Below are positions 1-10,102 of a stretch of DNA of 36,184 nucleotides, piece after piece. The position numbers were made by a program, and so were the translations under genes. This DNA comes from Mycobacterium sp. GTDB taxonomy: Bacteria; Actinomycetota; Actinomycetes; Mycobacteriales; Mycobacteriaceae. Every line of letters begins with the position of its first letter. Within the stretch, counting starts at the first letter, position 1. Location of the stretch: positions 1 through 36,184 of the forward strand of contig JALHRH010000014.1 of assembly GCA_022841565.1 (NCBI GenBank), in the 5' to 3' direction. Below the pieces are notes generated by a model. It was not told where the DNA came from, ran no database searches, and worked only from the letters and a program-made list of their open reading frames with translations.

Positions 1-724
1 CCGCGGCCCACAGGTCAAGTGTCCGGGCGTAATGGGGCTGCAGCGATTGGCGCCGGGTCAGCCGAAAGCCGAACTTTGCTGAGTGGTCCGCGACCTTCTC
101 GATCGACGGCAGCCGGCCGCCGGGAAAGATTTCGGTCATGATGAATTTGGCGAACCGGGCCATCTCGAAGGTCAGCGGCATGCCACGTTCAGCCATCTGG
201 GGACCGCTCAACGCGGTGATGGTGTGCAGCAGCATGACGCCGTCAGCAGGCAGGAGCTTGTGCGCCAGCGCGAAGAAGTCGTCATAGCGGTCGTGACCGA
301 AATGCTCGAACGCACCGATCGACACGATGCGGTCGACGGGTTCATCGAACTGTTCCCAGCCTTCCAGCAGCACGCGCCTAGTGCGCTGGGTGTCCATCTC
401 GTCGAACTTCTGCTGCACGTGTGCGGCCTGGTTCTTGGACAGGGTCAGCCCGATAACGTTGACGTCGTACTTTTCGATCGCGCGGCGCATGGTGGCGCCC
501 CAGCCGCACCCGACGTCCAACAGCGTCATGCCGGACTGCAGGCCCAGCTTGCCCAGTGCCAGGTCGATCTTGGCGATCTGCGCCTCTTCCAGCGTCATGT
601 CCTCGCGCTCGAAATATGCGCAGCTGTAAGTCTGAGTCGGATCGAGAAACAGCCGGAAGAAGTCGTCGGACAAGTCGTAGTGTGCCTGCACATCGTCAAA
701 GTGCGGCTTCAGCTTCTGAGCCAT
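1..724 (-). CDS. mmaA2: Mycolic acid methyltransferase, MmaA2/CmaA type (3' end cut by window)
   Basis: SAM-dependent methyltransferase of the cyclopropane-fatty-acid synthase family, which modifies double bonds on meromycolate chains attached to the acyl carrier protein. Translating the minus strand from ATG 724 gives [20 protein letters not shown], then [18 protein letters not shown], the SAM-binding loop LLDVGCGWG, and the family segments [17 protein letters not shown] and [11 protein letters not shown]. About 241 of roughly 287 residues are visible; the last ones read [14 protein letters not shown]. An AGAAAGG ribosome-binding site lies 8 nt before the start. The N-terminus resembles MmaA2 of M. 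tuberculosis (as remembered) more than MmaA3 or MmaA4, and its position next to mmaA1 agrees. The exact chemistry (distal cyclopropanation versus another modification) cannot be read from sequence. The 166 nt separating it from mmaA1 hold no gene. Confidence 0.9.
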   Translation of the reverse strand, partial: MAQKLKPHFDDVQAHYDLSDDFFRLFLDPTQTYSCAYFEREDMTLEEAQIAKIDLALGKLGLQSGMTLLDVGCGWGATMRRAIEKYDVNVIGLTLSKNQAAHVQQKFDEMDTQRTRRVLLEGWEQFDEPVDRIVSIGAFEHFGHDRYDDFFALAHKLLPADGVMLLHTITALSGPQMAERGMPLTFEMARFAKFIMTEIFPGGRLPSIEKVADHSAKFGFRLTRRQSLQPHYARTLDLWAA

Positions 725-890
725 GTGTGTTGCCTTTCTGGACCTTCATTGGCCCACGGTCGCATGCGTCATAGCATCGCCCGTGCACGCCTCAGGCATG
801 GTATCCGACGCAGGGTGCCATTACTAAACCGCGGCAGCGTCTGACCTGATCAGGGGCCTTCAGCGGACGCTTTTGCGGAAGGGGGTTTCG

Positions 891-1838
<948 letters not shown>

Positions 1839-2744
1839 TTAGCCGGCGGCAGCGAAGTTGCTCGTCAGTTCGGCAATGACGCGACTCCACAACTGCTTGG
1901 GCAGATCATGGCCCATGCCGTCGACCAACACCAATCGGGCACCACTGATTGCCTTAGCGACCGCGCGACCGCCGAAGGGGCGCATAAGCTTATCCGCTCG
2001 CCCGTGAATGACGACAGTCGGGGCAGTAATGCGCCGGTCGTAGTGCACCAGGCTGCCGCTGCCCATAATGGCGTTAAACTGCTTCGAGATGCCCCACGGG
2101 TGATAGCTGCGGTCGTAGGCTTCGGCGGCCTCGGCCCGCATCTGTTCTTCGGGCGTCGGGTAATGCGGGCTACCGATAATCTTGCTGACCCGGACCGAGT
2201 TGTCGAGGATGACCTCCCGCGGTGAGTTCGGCGGCGGACCCTTGATGAGCGAGAGCAATGCTCGCGGCGCCGGCGGCGGCAGGAACCGCTGGTTATTGCT
2301 GGAGAAGATCACCGCCAATGTCTGGGTGCGTTCCGTGAATCGCGCGGCGAACACCTGGGCGATCATGCCGCCCATCGATGCCCCGACGATGTGTGCCCCG
2401 TTGATGCCGAGGTGGTCCAGCAGAGCCGCGGCGTCATCGGCCATGTCTTCCAGTCGGTAGGCGGCCCGGCTGGGCAAACCGAGAAATGAGCGCGCCATCC
2501 GCGTTGCCAGGGGCTGGGCGACATCGTGGCGCTCGGTCTTGGTGGACAGTCCGACATCACGGTTGTCGTAACGGATGACCCGCAAGCCCAGGCGGACGAG
2601 TTGCTCGCAGAACTCGGTGCGCCACAGCAGCATCTGGGCGCCCAGACCCATGATGAGCAGCACGGGTGGGTGGTCGGGGTCACCCATGTCCTCGTAGTAC
2701 AGCTTCAGATCACCCGATACCGCGGTGCCACTGCGAACTTCCAC
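1839..2744 (-). CDS. lipG: Alpha/beta-hydrolase, LipG type
   Basis: Serine esterase/lipase-like alpha/beta-hydrolase of 301 residues. The catalytic triad can be placed: nucleophile S123 in the elbow GASMGG, acid D251 in HGRADKLM, base H279 in DGMGHDLP. An oxyanion-hole region is suggested by LLIMGLGAQ (29-37). The GTG start at 2744 is supported by coupling to the gene before it: the ABC1-kinase stop lies 4 nt upstream and GAGGTGTAGGTAA spans the stop. There is no signal peptide, so it is probably cytoplasmic. Its place between an ABC1 kinase and mycolate methyltransferases suggests a role in cell-envelope lipid metabolism. The M. tuberculosis homologue is reported as a lipase/esterase; the physiological substrate is not visible here. 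Confidence 0.9.
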   Translation of the reverse strand: MEVRSGTAVSGDLKLYYEDMGDPDHPPVLLIMGLGAQMLLWRTEFCEQLVRLGLRVIRYDNRDVGLSTKTERHDVAQPLATRMARSFLGLPSRAAYRLEDMADDAAALLDHLGINGAHIVGASMGGMIAQVFAARFTERTQTLAVIFSSNNQRFLPPPAPRALLSLIKGPPPNSPREVILDNSVRVSKIIGSPHYPTPEEQMRAEAAEAYDRSYHPWGISKQFNAIMGSGSLVHYDRRITAPTVVIHGRADKLMRPFGGRAVAKAISGARLVLVDGMGHDLPKQLWSRVIAELTSNFAAAG

Positions 2745-2748
2745 TTAC

Positions 2749-4092
2749 CTACACCTCGTTGGATTGATGCTCGCGGCTGACTTCAACCATGAAGTTCGCG
2801 AAGTAGCCGGTCAGCTGGGGGTCCGACATCATTTGCCATTTCGGGGCCAGCAATTTCATGTACCGCTCGACGTAGAGGAACTGCTTGCCGATCAGCACCA
2901 GCTCGCGGGGCAGCTTGACGTCGTAGGCGTCGGCCAGCGCCGACAGCTGGCGGCCGATGTCGGCATACGACATGTCGCCCAGCGATTGCATGGTCAGCGG
3001 GGTCGCGAACTTCTCCAAGTCCTTGGCGGCCTCGGCCTCGGGCTTCATGGTGCCGACGGCGCCCATCAACACCACGATCTTGCCCGCGGAGGCGTGGTCC
3101 TTCTTGACCAGCAGGGCGTACACCAATTCGCGCAGCAGCCAGCGGGTGCGGGGATCAATACGGCCCATGATCCCGAAGTCGAAGAAGACGATGCGGCCCT
3201 CGTCGTCGACATAGAGGTTGCCCGCATGCAGATCGCCGTGGAACAGCCCGTGCCGCAGCCCACCCTCGAAGAGGCTGAAAAGCAGCGCCTTGACCAGTTC
3301 AGTGCCGTCGAATCCGGCCTTGCGGATGGCGGCGACATTGTCGATCCGGATGCCTTGCACCCGCTCCATCGTCAGTACCCGCTCGCTGGTGAAGTTCCAG
3401 TGCACCTGTGGCACCCGGATGTTTCTGCCCAGCGGAGACGTGTGAAGGTGCGAGACCCAGGCGTCCATCGACTGGGCTTCGAGCCGGAAGTCCAGCTCCT
3501 CGGCAAGGTTGTCGGAGAAGTCGGCGACCACGTCTTGGGCGGACAGTCGGCGGCCCAGCTTCGCCAGCTCGACGGCCTGGGCGAAGCGCTGCAGGATCTG
3601 CAGGTCGGCGGCGACCCGACGCCGGATACCCGGTCGCTGGATCTTGACGACGACGTCCTCGCCCGTTTTCAGGGTCGCGTAATGCACCTGAGCTATCGAC
3701 GCCGACGCAAACGGTTCTTCTTCGAATTCTGCGAACAGGTTCGCCGGCTCGTCGCCGAGGTCCTCGATGAGTAGCTTGTGCACCTCGTCGATGTCGGCGG
3801 GCGGCACCCGATCCAGCAGACTGCGGAATTCGCGAGACAGCGACTCGCCGAACGCCCCGGGGCTGGAGGCGATGATCTGCCCGAACTTCACGTACGTCGG
3901 ACCCAGGTCGGCGAAGGTCTGCGGGATTTCCTTGATGACCTTTTGTTGCCAGGGGCCCTTGCCCGGCAGCTTGGTGAGTACCCGAGCGGCGGTGCGGGTG
4001 AGCTGCCAACCAGTGACGGCTACCCGGGCCGCTTCGACCGGTAGCGGCACTCGGTCAAGCTTGGCCACATCGCGGTGTTTAGTGGAACTCAT
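2749..4092 (-). CDS. UbiB/ABC1-family atypical kinase
   Basis: A 447-residue ABC1/UbiB (AarF) protein-kinase-like ATPase, homologue of Rv0647c. Family motifs in order: KxGQ as KFGQ (69-72), the Ala/Ser-rich nucleotide loop ASASIAQVH (129-137), the VAIK-like lysine K150 in VVVKIQRPG, EELDFRLEA (198-206), the catalytic HGDLHAGN (285-292), and DFG (305-307). UbiB proteins support ubiquinone biosynthesis elsewhere. Mycobacteria use menaquinone, so the role here is open; lipid or quinone handling is an inference. The frame is open to ATG 4260, which would add 56 unconserved-looking residues. I prefer ATG 4092 because the added stretch would run through the palindrome at 4131-4152, but the ribosome-binding site is weak and the longer form is not excluded. 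It is coupled to lipG downstream. Confidence 0.88.
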   Translation of the reverse strand: MSSTKHRDVAKLDRVPLPVEAARVAVTGWQLTRTAARVLTKLPGKGPWQQKVIKEIPQTFADLGPTYVKFGQIIASSPGAFGESLSREFRSLLDRVPPADIDEVHKLLIEDLGDEPANLFAEFEEEPFASASIAQVHYATLKTGEDVVVKIQRPGIRRRVAADLQILQRFAQAVELAKLGRRLSAQDVVADFSDNLAEELDFRLEAQSMDAWVSHLHTSPLGRNIRVPQVHWNFTSERVLTMERVQGIRIDNVAAIRKAGFDGTELVKALLFSLFEGGLRHGLFHGDLHAGNLYVDDEGRIVFFDFGIMGRIDPRTRWLLRELVYALLVKKDHASAGKIVVLMGAVGTMKPEAEAAKDLEKFATPLTMQSLGDMSYADIGRQLSALADAYDVKLPRELVLIGKQFLYVERYMKLLAPKWQMMSDPQLTGYFANFMVEVSREHQSNEV

Positions 4093-4130
4093 TTCTGCAG
4101 TGTGCCAAATGGGGGGAGTCAATTCCCAAT

Positions 4131-4152
4131 TCGCGTGAGCCCGCTCACGCGA
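4131..4152. promoter_or_regulatory. Perfect 10+2+10 inverted repeat, probable operator
   Basis: Arms TCGCGTGAGC and GCTCACGCGA are exact reverse complements around a CC centre. The site lies in the 263-bp divergent gap between the ABC1 kinase (start 4092) and the alpha-mannosidase (start 4356), 39 bp upstream of the kinase start. The size and perfect symmetry fit a homodimeric repressor of TetR type. The sequence cannot say which gene it controls; proximity favours the kinase-lipG operon. A hairpin role is possible, but there is no U-tract. Confidence 0.6.
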
Positions 4153-4355
4153 AGGAAATGCGTGCCGAACGCCTAATGCGCAGCGTCCTATTTGGGTTGC
4201 CAGGGCGTCAGCCGTGGCTGCGGGGTCTCCGCCTTCCAAGCCGGCGATCAATTCGTACATGGTCGAGCCATCGATGCTTTCCCGGACGACGTCGGCGTGC
4301 GCGTGCGGCGGTCAACCGTCTGCAGCGCGCGGGTGGAGCAACGTAAGGTGCGGTC

Positions 4356-7300
4356 ATGCAACTGGTTTCGGCGGAATCGACCGAGTTGTTCGTAGGCCCG
4401 CCGGACAAGCCGCTGCAACTGGTTCGTGTCGCCGTTGCCGGATGCGCCGAGCCGACAATGCTGCGCGTCGACGGCGACGGCCTGCGGGGAGAGGCGGTCG
4501 TGGCTGCCGGCCAGCAGGTGGTCGAGGTTGCGGTCTCGGTGGACGACCCGGTCGTCGGGGAGCGGCTCGCTGGGCGGGTGCACGCCGCCGGCACCAGCCT
4601 CGCACTCGAGTTCGTTGTGGCCGAACCCGGCTGGACGATGTTCATGGTCAGCCACTTCCACTACGACCCGGTCTGGTGGAACACCCAGGCCGCCTACACC
4701 AGCGAATGGCACGAAGACCCGCCTGGGCGCGCCCGTCAGACCAACGGCTTCGAATTAGTGCACGCGCACCTGGAAATGGCACGTCGGGAGCCCGAGTACA
4801 AATTCGTGCTCGCCGAAGTCGATTACCTCAAGCCGTACTGGGACACCCGGCCCGAGGACCGCGCCGACCTGCGCCGGTTCCTGGCGCAAGGGCGGGTCGA
4901 GGTGATGGGCGGCACCTACAACGAACCCAACACCAACCTGACCAGCCCCGAAACAACGATCCGGAACTTGGTGCACGGCATGGGGTTTCAGCGTGAGGTG
5001 CTGGGCGCCGACCCCGCCACCGCCTGGCAGCTCGACGTCTTCGGGCACGACCCGCAGTTCCCCGGGATGGCCGCCGACGCCGGGCTGACGTCGAGTTCGT
5101 GGGCCCGTGGGCCGCACCACCAGTGGGGGCCGGCCTCCGGCGGCGACGTGGACCGGATGCAGTTCTCCAGCGAGTTCGAGTGGATCGCACCGTCGGGCCG
5201 GGGCCTGCTCACGCACTACATGCCGGCGCACTACTCGGCAGGCTGGTGGATGGACTCGTCGACCACGCTGGCCGAGGCCGAGGAAGCCACCTACGCGCTA
5301 TTCGACCAACTGAAGAAGGTCGCGCTGACCCGCAACGTGTTGCTGCCGGTCGGCACCGACTACACGCCGCCGAACAAGTGGGTCACCGAGATCCACCGCG
5401 ACTGGGCAGCGCGCTACACCTGGCCGCGCTTCGTGTGCGGGCTGCCGCGGGAGTTCTTCGCGGCGGTGCGCGCCGAACTCGCCGAACGCTCGTCGGTTGC
5501 TTCGCCGCAGACCCGCGATATGAACCCGATCTACACCGGCAAGGACGTGTCCTACATCGACACCAAGCAGGCCAACCGGGCCGCCGAGAACGCGGTGCTG
5601 GACGCCGAGCGCTTCGCGGTGTTCGCCGGGGTGCTGACCGGGGCGCAGTACCCGCAGGCGGCGTTTGCCAAGGCGTGGGTGCAGCTGGCGTACGGCGCCC
5701 ACCACGACGCCATCACCGGCTCGGAATCCGACCAGGTCTATCTCGACCTGCTGACGGGCTGGCGCGACGCGTGGGAGCTGGGCAGCAGCTGCCGCGACAA
5801 CGCGCTGCAGTTGCTGTCGGGTCTGGTGGCGGATACCGGTCACTCGGTGGTGGTGTGGAATCCCGTGACACAGCGGCGCACCGATGTCGTCACGGCCTGG
5901 CTCGACCGGCCGCTGGGCGCGGGGGTGCGCGTGCTGGACGCCGACGGCTTGGAGCTACCGGCTCACGTCGAGCACGCCGGACGGTCGGTGACGTGGTTGG
6001 CCCGGGACGTGCCGTCGCTGGGGTGGCGGGCCTATCGGCTGGTTGCGGCGGACCACGCCGCGGGATGGCAGCCGGTAAAGGGCGTGCAGATTGCCAACGA
6101 GCACTTTTGCCTCACCGTCGACCCGCAGCGCGGTGGCGGGGTGGCGTCGCTGGTCCGTGACGGCCGCGAGCTGATCGCCGACGGTCGGGTGGGCAACGAG
6201 CTTGCGGTCTACCAGGAATACCCGTCGCACCCCACCCAGGGCGAGGGTCCCTGGCATCTGCTGCCCAACGGGCCGGTGGTGGGCAGCTCCGAATCACCCG
6301 CTTCCGTGCAGGCAAGCCGGGGTCCGCTGGGTGAGCGGCTGGTGGTGCGCGGCCGTGTCGGGGACCTGCTGCGTTACACCCAGACCTTGACGTTGTGGCG
6401 TGGCACGGACCGCGTCGACTGTCGCACCACCATTGACGATTTTGTGGGCGAAGACCGGTTGGTGCGGCTGCGCTGGCCGTGTCCGATACCCGGCGCCATG
6501 CCGGTCAGTGAGGTCGGCGACGCCGTCGTCGGCCGCGGTTTCGCGTTGCTGCATGACGGTGATCGGGCGGCCGACACCGCCGAGCACCCGTGGACGCTGG
6601 ATAACCCCGCGTACGGCTGGTTCGGGTTGTCCACGGCGGCGCGGGTCCGGGTGGGCAGTGACACCAGGGCTATCTCGGTGGCCGAGGTGGTGGCTCCGTC
6701 GGAGTCGGCGACAGGCCCGATGGCCCGCGACCTCGTGGTCGCGCTGGTCCGCGCCGGGGTGACGGCGACCTGCAGCGGCGCCGACAAGCCGCGCTACGGC
6801 AACCTCGACGTCGACTCCAACCTGCCGGACGCCCGCATCGTGCTCGGCGGGCCCGCCTGCAATACGTTCGCCCAGGCGGTACTGGCGGGCGCCGACCCCG
6901 TCTACACCGCCGAACTCGAGCGACAGTTGGCCCAGACCGGCCAGGCGCGGGTCTGGGTGCCGGCAGCGACGCAGTTGGCGGCCGTCTGGGTTCCCGACGC
7001 CGACCTGCGAGCCCCGAACGTGGTGCCGGTGCTGATCATCGACGGCGACGGTGCGCGGAACCGGGCTTCGGCGATCGCGGCGGTCGTCGAGGACCTCGGC
7101 GACGCGGAAATCCTTGTCGAACAGCATGTTCCGTCGAGAGCGGATCCTTACGAGGACTACACGGTCGCGCTGCTCAACCGGGGAGTGCCGAGCTTCGCCG
7201 TCGAAATCGACGGCACGCTGCACACCGCGCTGATGCGATCCTGCACCGGCTGGCCATCTGGAACCTGGATCGACGAACCGCGCCGCACGGCGCCCGACGG

Positions 7301-8525
7301 CTCCAACTTCCAGCTACAGCACTGGACGCACGATTTCGACTATTCGCTGATCTGCGGCGACGGTGACTGGCGTCGAATCAGACTCCCGGCCCGCAGCGCG
7401 GCGTTCTCCCATCCACTGCTCGCCGTCACCCCGCGAGAGCAGCACGGTGCGCTGCCGCCGCTGGGATCCCTGTTGCATGTCGAGCCGGCCGATTCGGTGC
7501 AATTGGGTGCCTTGAAGGCCGCCGGCAACCCGCTGGCCGCCGGCAGCGCAAAACCCGTCGCAGCAGGTCAAGTCGCATTGCGCCTGGTGGAATCTACCGG
7601 CGCCGCCGCGCGGGTCGCGGTTGCCTCGGACGTGGGCAGGCTGCGAGGGCTCGCGCAGGCAAACCTGCTGGAACAGCCCGAGCGCCGCAAACGCCTTATT
7701 GACTTGCACGGCTATCAGGTGGCTACCGTGCTGGCGCGCCTGGACGTCGCAAGAATCCGCGACGACCCGGTGGCGTTGGCCCCGCACGCTGAGCCGGCCC
7801 AGCCGCTCTACGCCCGCTATTGGCTGCACAATCGGGGTCCCGCCCCGCTGGGTGGGTTACCGGTGGTCGCCCACCTGCACCCCCCGCAGGTGAATGCCGA
7901 AGCGGGTGAGGTGATGTTGCGTCTGACGGTGGCCAGCGATTGCACCGATGCCGATCTCGGCGGCGCGGTCGAAATGATGTGCCCGGATGGCTGGTCGGTC
8001 ACCCCCCAGGCGCTGCCGTTCACGTTGGGTGCCGGAGAGCATCTGGAAACCGACATCGTGCTCGGGATTCCGGCCCAGGCGCGGGCCGGGAGATACCCGG
8101 TCCGCGCCCAATTGCGAGTCACCGACCCACCGGAAAACCAGGTGCCGGCTGCCTGGCGGCAGGTGGTCGAGGATGTGGCCTTCCTGGATGTCGGGGTAGA
8201 CGCCGGTGCCTTCGTCCACCTCGTGGACGGTCCCCCCGACATCGAGGTGGCCGCGGGGGCCGCCACTCGCCTAACGGTGACGATCGGCAGCCGCGCCCGT
8301 GCCGACCTCGCGGTCGAAGCGCACCTGATCAGCCCCTGGGGAACGTGGGAGTGGATCGGGCCGGCCGTGCTCGGCGCGGACCTGCCAGCGCAGGGCAGCG
8401 TTGAACTCGCCTTCGAGGTCAGCCCGCCGGCCTGGCTGGAACCGGGACAGTGGTGGGCGCTGGTCCGGGTTGGCTGCGCGGGTCGTTTAATCTATTCGCC
8501 TGCGGCGAAAGTGACGGTGACATGA
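4356..8525 (+). CDS. GH38 alpha-mannosidase (large, multidomain)
   Basis: A 1389-residue glycoside hydrolase family 38 enzyme that would release alpha-linked mannose by a retaining mechanism. After about 95 residues of beta-rich N-terminal domain comes the catalytic domain with the zinc motif HYDPVWW (H102, D104), the nucleophile region WQLDVFGHD (D227, H231), and GAHHDAITGSESD (447-459). The remaining ~850 residues are the beta-sandwich domains of the family, with a long C-terminal extension. ATG 4356 is preceded by AAGGTG 5 nt upstream. It is the homologue of Rv0648, which I remember as about 1215 residues, so the start or extension may differ. No signal peptide is evident, so a cytoplasmic role in turnover of mannose-containing glycans is an inference. 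Its stop overlaps the next start (ATGA at 8522). Confidence 0.93.
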   Translation: MQLVSAESTELFVGPPDKPLQLVRVAVAGCAEPTMLRVDGDGLRGEAVVAAGQQVVEVAVSVDDPVVGERLAGRVHAAGTSLALEFVVAEPGWTMFMVSHFHYDPVWWNTQAAYTSEWHEDPPGRARQTNGFELVHAHLEMARREPEYKFVLAEVDYLKPYWDTRPEDRADLRRFLAQGRVEVMGGTYNEPNTNLTSPETTIRNLVHGMGFQREVLGADPATAWQLDVFGHDPQFPGMAADAGLTSSSWARGPHHQWGPASGGDVDRMQFSSEFEWIAPSGRGLLTHYMPAHYSAGWWMDSSTTLAEAEEATYALFDQLKKVALTRNVLLPVGTDYTPPNKWVTEIHRDWAARYTWPRFVCGLPREFFAAVRAELAERSSVASPQTRDMNPIYTGKDVSYIDTKQANRAAENAVLDAERFAVFAGVLTGAQYPQAAFAKAWVQLAYGAHHDAITGSESDQVYLDLLTGWRDAWELGSSCRDNALQLLSGLVADTGHSVVVWNPVTQRRTDVVTAWLDRPLGAGVRVLDADGLELPAHVEHAGRSVTWLARDVPSLGWRAYRLVAADHAAGWQPVKGVQIANEHFCLTVDPQRGGGVASLVRDGRELIADGRVGNELAVYQEYPSHPTQGEGPWHLLPNGPVVGSSESPASVQASRGPLGERLVVRGRVGDLLRYTQTLTLWRGTDRVDCRTTIDDFVGEDRLVRLRWPCPIPGAMPVSEVGDAVVGRGFALLHDGDRAADTAEHPWTLDNPAYGWFGLSTAARVRVGSDTRAISVAEVVAPSESATGPMARDLVVALVRAGVTATCSGADKPRYGNLDVDSNLPDARIVLGGPACNTFAQAVLAGADPVYTAELERQLAQTGQARVWVPAATQLAAVWVPDADLRAPNVVPVLIIDGDGARNRASAIAAVVEDLGDAEILVEQHVPSRADPYEDYTVALLNRGVPSFAVEIDGTLHTALMRSCTGWPSGTWIDEPRRTAPDGSNFQLQHWTHDFDYSLICGDGDWRRIRLPARSAAFSHPLLAVTPREQHGALPPLGSLLHVEPADSVQLGALKAAGNPLAAGSAKPVAAGQVALRLVESTGAAARVAVASDVGRLRGLAQANLLEQPERRKRLIDLHGYQVATVLARLDVARIRDDPVALAPHAEPAQPLYARYWLHNRGPAPLGGLPVVAHLHPPQVNAEAGEVMLRLTVASDCTDADLGGAVEMMCPDGWSVTPQALPFTLGAGEHLETDIVLGIPAQARAGRYPVRAQLRVTDPPENQVPAAWRQVVEDVAFLDVGVDAGAFVHLVDGPPDIEVAAGAATRLTVTIGSRARADLAVEAHLISPWGTWEWIGPAVLGADLPAQGSVELAFEVSPPAWLEPGQWWALVRVGCAGRLIYSPAAKVTVT

Positions 8526-9139
8526 CTTCTCACTACGCGGCAACCGTGGCGGGCGCCCCCGTCGCCGTCGCCGATGTCGACGCGCGCGAGACCCGGCTGC
8601 GCCGCGGTCCCCAGGCGAACGCACTGCCCGCACCCGGCACCAGTGAGGGCCGTCAGCTGCGGCGCTGGCTCACGCAACTGATTGTCACCGAGCGGGTGGT
8701 CGCCGCTGAGACGGCCAACCGCGGCCTCGACGGTGCCGACGCCCCAACCGAGGACGAGTTGCTGCCCGACGCGGCGGCCCGCCTAGAGATTGGCAGCATC
8801 GCCGCGGCGGCACTGGCCGACCCACGGGCACGCGCCCTGTTCGCACACGTCACCGACAGTGTCGAAGTCAGCGCCGACGAGGTGGCCGCTTACCATGCCC
8901 GCAACCCGCTGCGGTTCGCGCAGGCCCGTGCCGCCAGCCACGGCTGGCGCGCTCCCGCGGTCGCCGAACCGCCGCTGGAAGACGTGCGATCGGCCATCTC
9001 CCAGCATCTACTGGGCGCCGCTCGGCGACGCGCGTTCCGCATCTGGCTCGACGCTCGCCGGGCCGAGCTCGTACAGCTCTCGGCCGGTTACGAACATCCC
9101 GGCGACCCAAGCCAGCCCGACAACACCCACCGACACTGA
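8522..9139 (+). CDS. Small helical protein, 'FabD2' in name only; possibly parvulin-foldase-like N domain
   Basis: 205 residues, homologue of Rv0649, which is annotated fabD2 (malonyl-CoA:ACP transacylase). I see no acyltransferase nucleophile motif (GHSxG) and no second active-site His motif, and the protein is shorter than the ~300 residues of FabD. The segment EVSADEVAAYHARNPLRFAQ resembles the linker helix of SurA/PrsA-type chaperones ('v-s-e-e-i-x-x-Y-y-x-x-n-p-x-x-f'), and the preceding region is predicted helical like their N-terminal domains. No peptidyl-prolyl isomerase domain follows. Function unknown. ATG 8522 overlaps the mannosidase stop in ATGA, and its own stop overlaps the ROK start in TGATG, so it is co-translated with both and may assist the mannosidase. 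Confidence 0.8.
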   Translation: MTSHYAATVAGAPVAVADVDARETRLRRGPQANALPAPGTSEGRQLRRWLTQLIVTERVVAAETANRGLDGADAPTEDELLPDAAARLEIGSIAAAALADPRARALFAHVTDSVEVSADEVAAYHARNPLRFAQARAASHGWRAPAVAEPPLEDVRSAISQHLLGAARRRAFRIWLDARRAELVQLSAGYEHPGDPSQPDNTHRH

Positions 9140-10071
9140 TGCTCACCCTCTGCCTCGACATTGGTGGCACCAAGATCGCTGCCGGGCTTGCCGACCCCGC
9201 CGCCCTCGGCGATCCCACCCGCACACTGGTGTACACCGCCACCTGTCCCACCCCGTCCGGCGCTGGCGCCGAACAGGTTTGGGATGCGGTCGGCACCATG
9301 ATCGCCGACGCGTTGCGGGCAGCCGGGGGGACGGTAGCGGCGGTAGGGATCGCGTCGGCCGGCCCTGTCGATCTGGCCACCGGCAGCGTCAGCCCGGTCA
9401 ACATCGGGGCCTGGCGCGGGTTCCCGCTGCGCGATCGGGTGGTGGCCGCGGTGCCGGGCGTACCGGTTCGGTTGGGCGGCGACGGTGTCTGCATGGCACT
9501 GGGCGAGCACTGGATAGGCGCCGGCCGCGGTGCGGGCTTCCTGCTGGGCATGGTGGTGTCCACCGGGGTCGGCGGCGGCCTGGTGCTGGACGGTGTCCCG
9601 TACACCGGTCGCACCGGCAACGCCGGTCACGTCGGCCACGTGGTGGTCGAACCGGGCGGACTGCCGTGCGCGTGTGGTGGTCGCGGCTGCGTGGAGACGA
9701 TCGCCTCGGGTCCGTCGATGACCCGCTGGGCGCGGGCCAACGGTTGGATCGCGCCATCCGGCGCCGGTGCGCGTGAGCTGGCCACGGCAGCGGCGGCCGG
9801 AGACGCGGTGGCGTTAGAGGCGTTTGCGCGCGGCACCCGCGCACTGGCTGCGATGATCGCCTCGGTCGGCGCGGTGTGCGACCTGGATCTGGTCGTCATC
9901 GGCGGGGGGGTGGCCAAGTCCGGTGGGCTGCTCTTCGACCCGCTGCGCGTGGCCCTGGCCGACTATGCCCGGCTGGATTTCCTGACCGGCCTGCGGGTGC
10001 TGCCGGCCGCACTCGGCGGTGACGCCGGACTGATCGGCGCGGCGCGACTGGTCGGGCTGCGCGAGCAATAG
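9139..10071 (+). CDS. ROK-family sugar kinase
   Basis: A 310-residue ROK (repressor, ORF, kinase) protein without an N-terminal HTH, so a kinase rather than a regulator. The phosphate-binding motif DIGGTK is at 7-12. IASAGPVDLATG and STGVGGGLVLDG follow. The structural-zinc and signature segment is GHVVVEPGG with PCACGGRGCVET, the CxCGxxGCxE cysteines of glucokinase-like ROK kinases. The likely activity is ATP-dependent phosphorylation of a hexose such as glucose or mannose. Coupling to a mannosidase makes a role in salvaging released mannose attractive, but substrate specificity cannot be read here. The start is fixed by TGATG overlap with the upstream stop; a GC-rich hairpin begins at its stop codon. 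Homologue of Rv0650. Confidence 0.93.
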   Translation: MLTLCLDIGGTKIAAGLADPAALGDPTRTLVYTATCPTPSGAGAEQVWDAVGTMIADALRAAGGTVAAVGIASAGPVDLATGSVSPVNIGAWRGFPLRDRVVAAVPGVPVRLGGDGVCMALGEHWIGAGRGAGFLLGMVVSTGVGGGLVLDGVPYTGRTGNAGHVGHVVVEPGGLPCACGGRGCVETIASGPSMTRWARANGWIAPSGAGARELATAAAAGDAVALEAFARGTRALAAMIASVGAVCDLDLVVIGGGVAKSGGLLFDPLRVALADYARLDFLTGLRVLPAALGGDAGLIGAARLVGLREQ

Positions 10072-10102
10072 GGCGGCCGTTACGGTCGGCGACCGGCCGC
10101 CC
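10071..10102 (+). terminator. Hairpin terminator after the ROK kinase gene
   Basis: GGGCGGCCG (10071-10079) pairs exactly with CGGCCGCCC (10094-10102) around a 14-nt loop. The stem starts in the last base of the stop codon. There is no U-tract, which is common for mycobacterial terminators. It separates the mannosidase operon from the ribosomal operon. Confidence 0.65.

Noticed and set aside
83-844. 253-codon plus-strand open frame opposite mmaA2
   Set aside because: Shadow of the mmaA2 gene on the other strand, which has clear family motifs; the plus frame matches nothing and lacks a ribosome-binding site.
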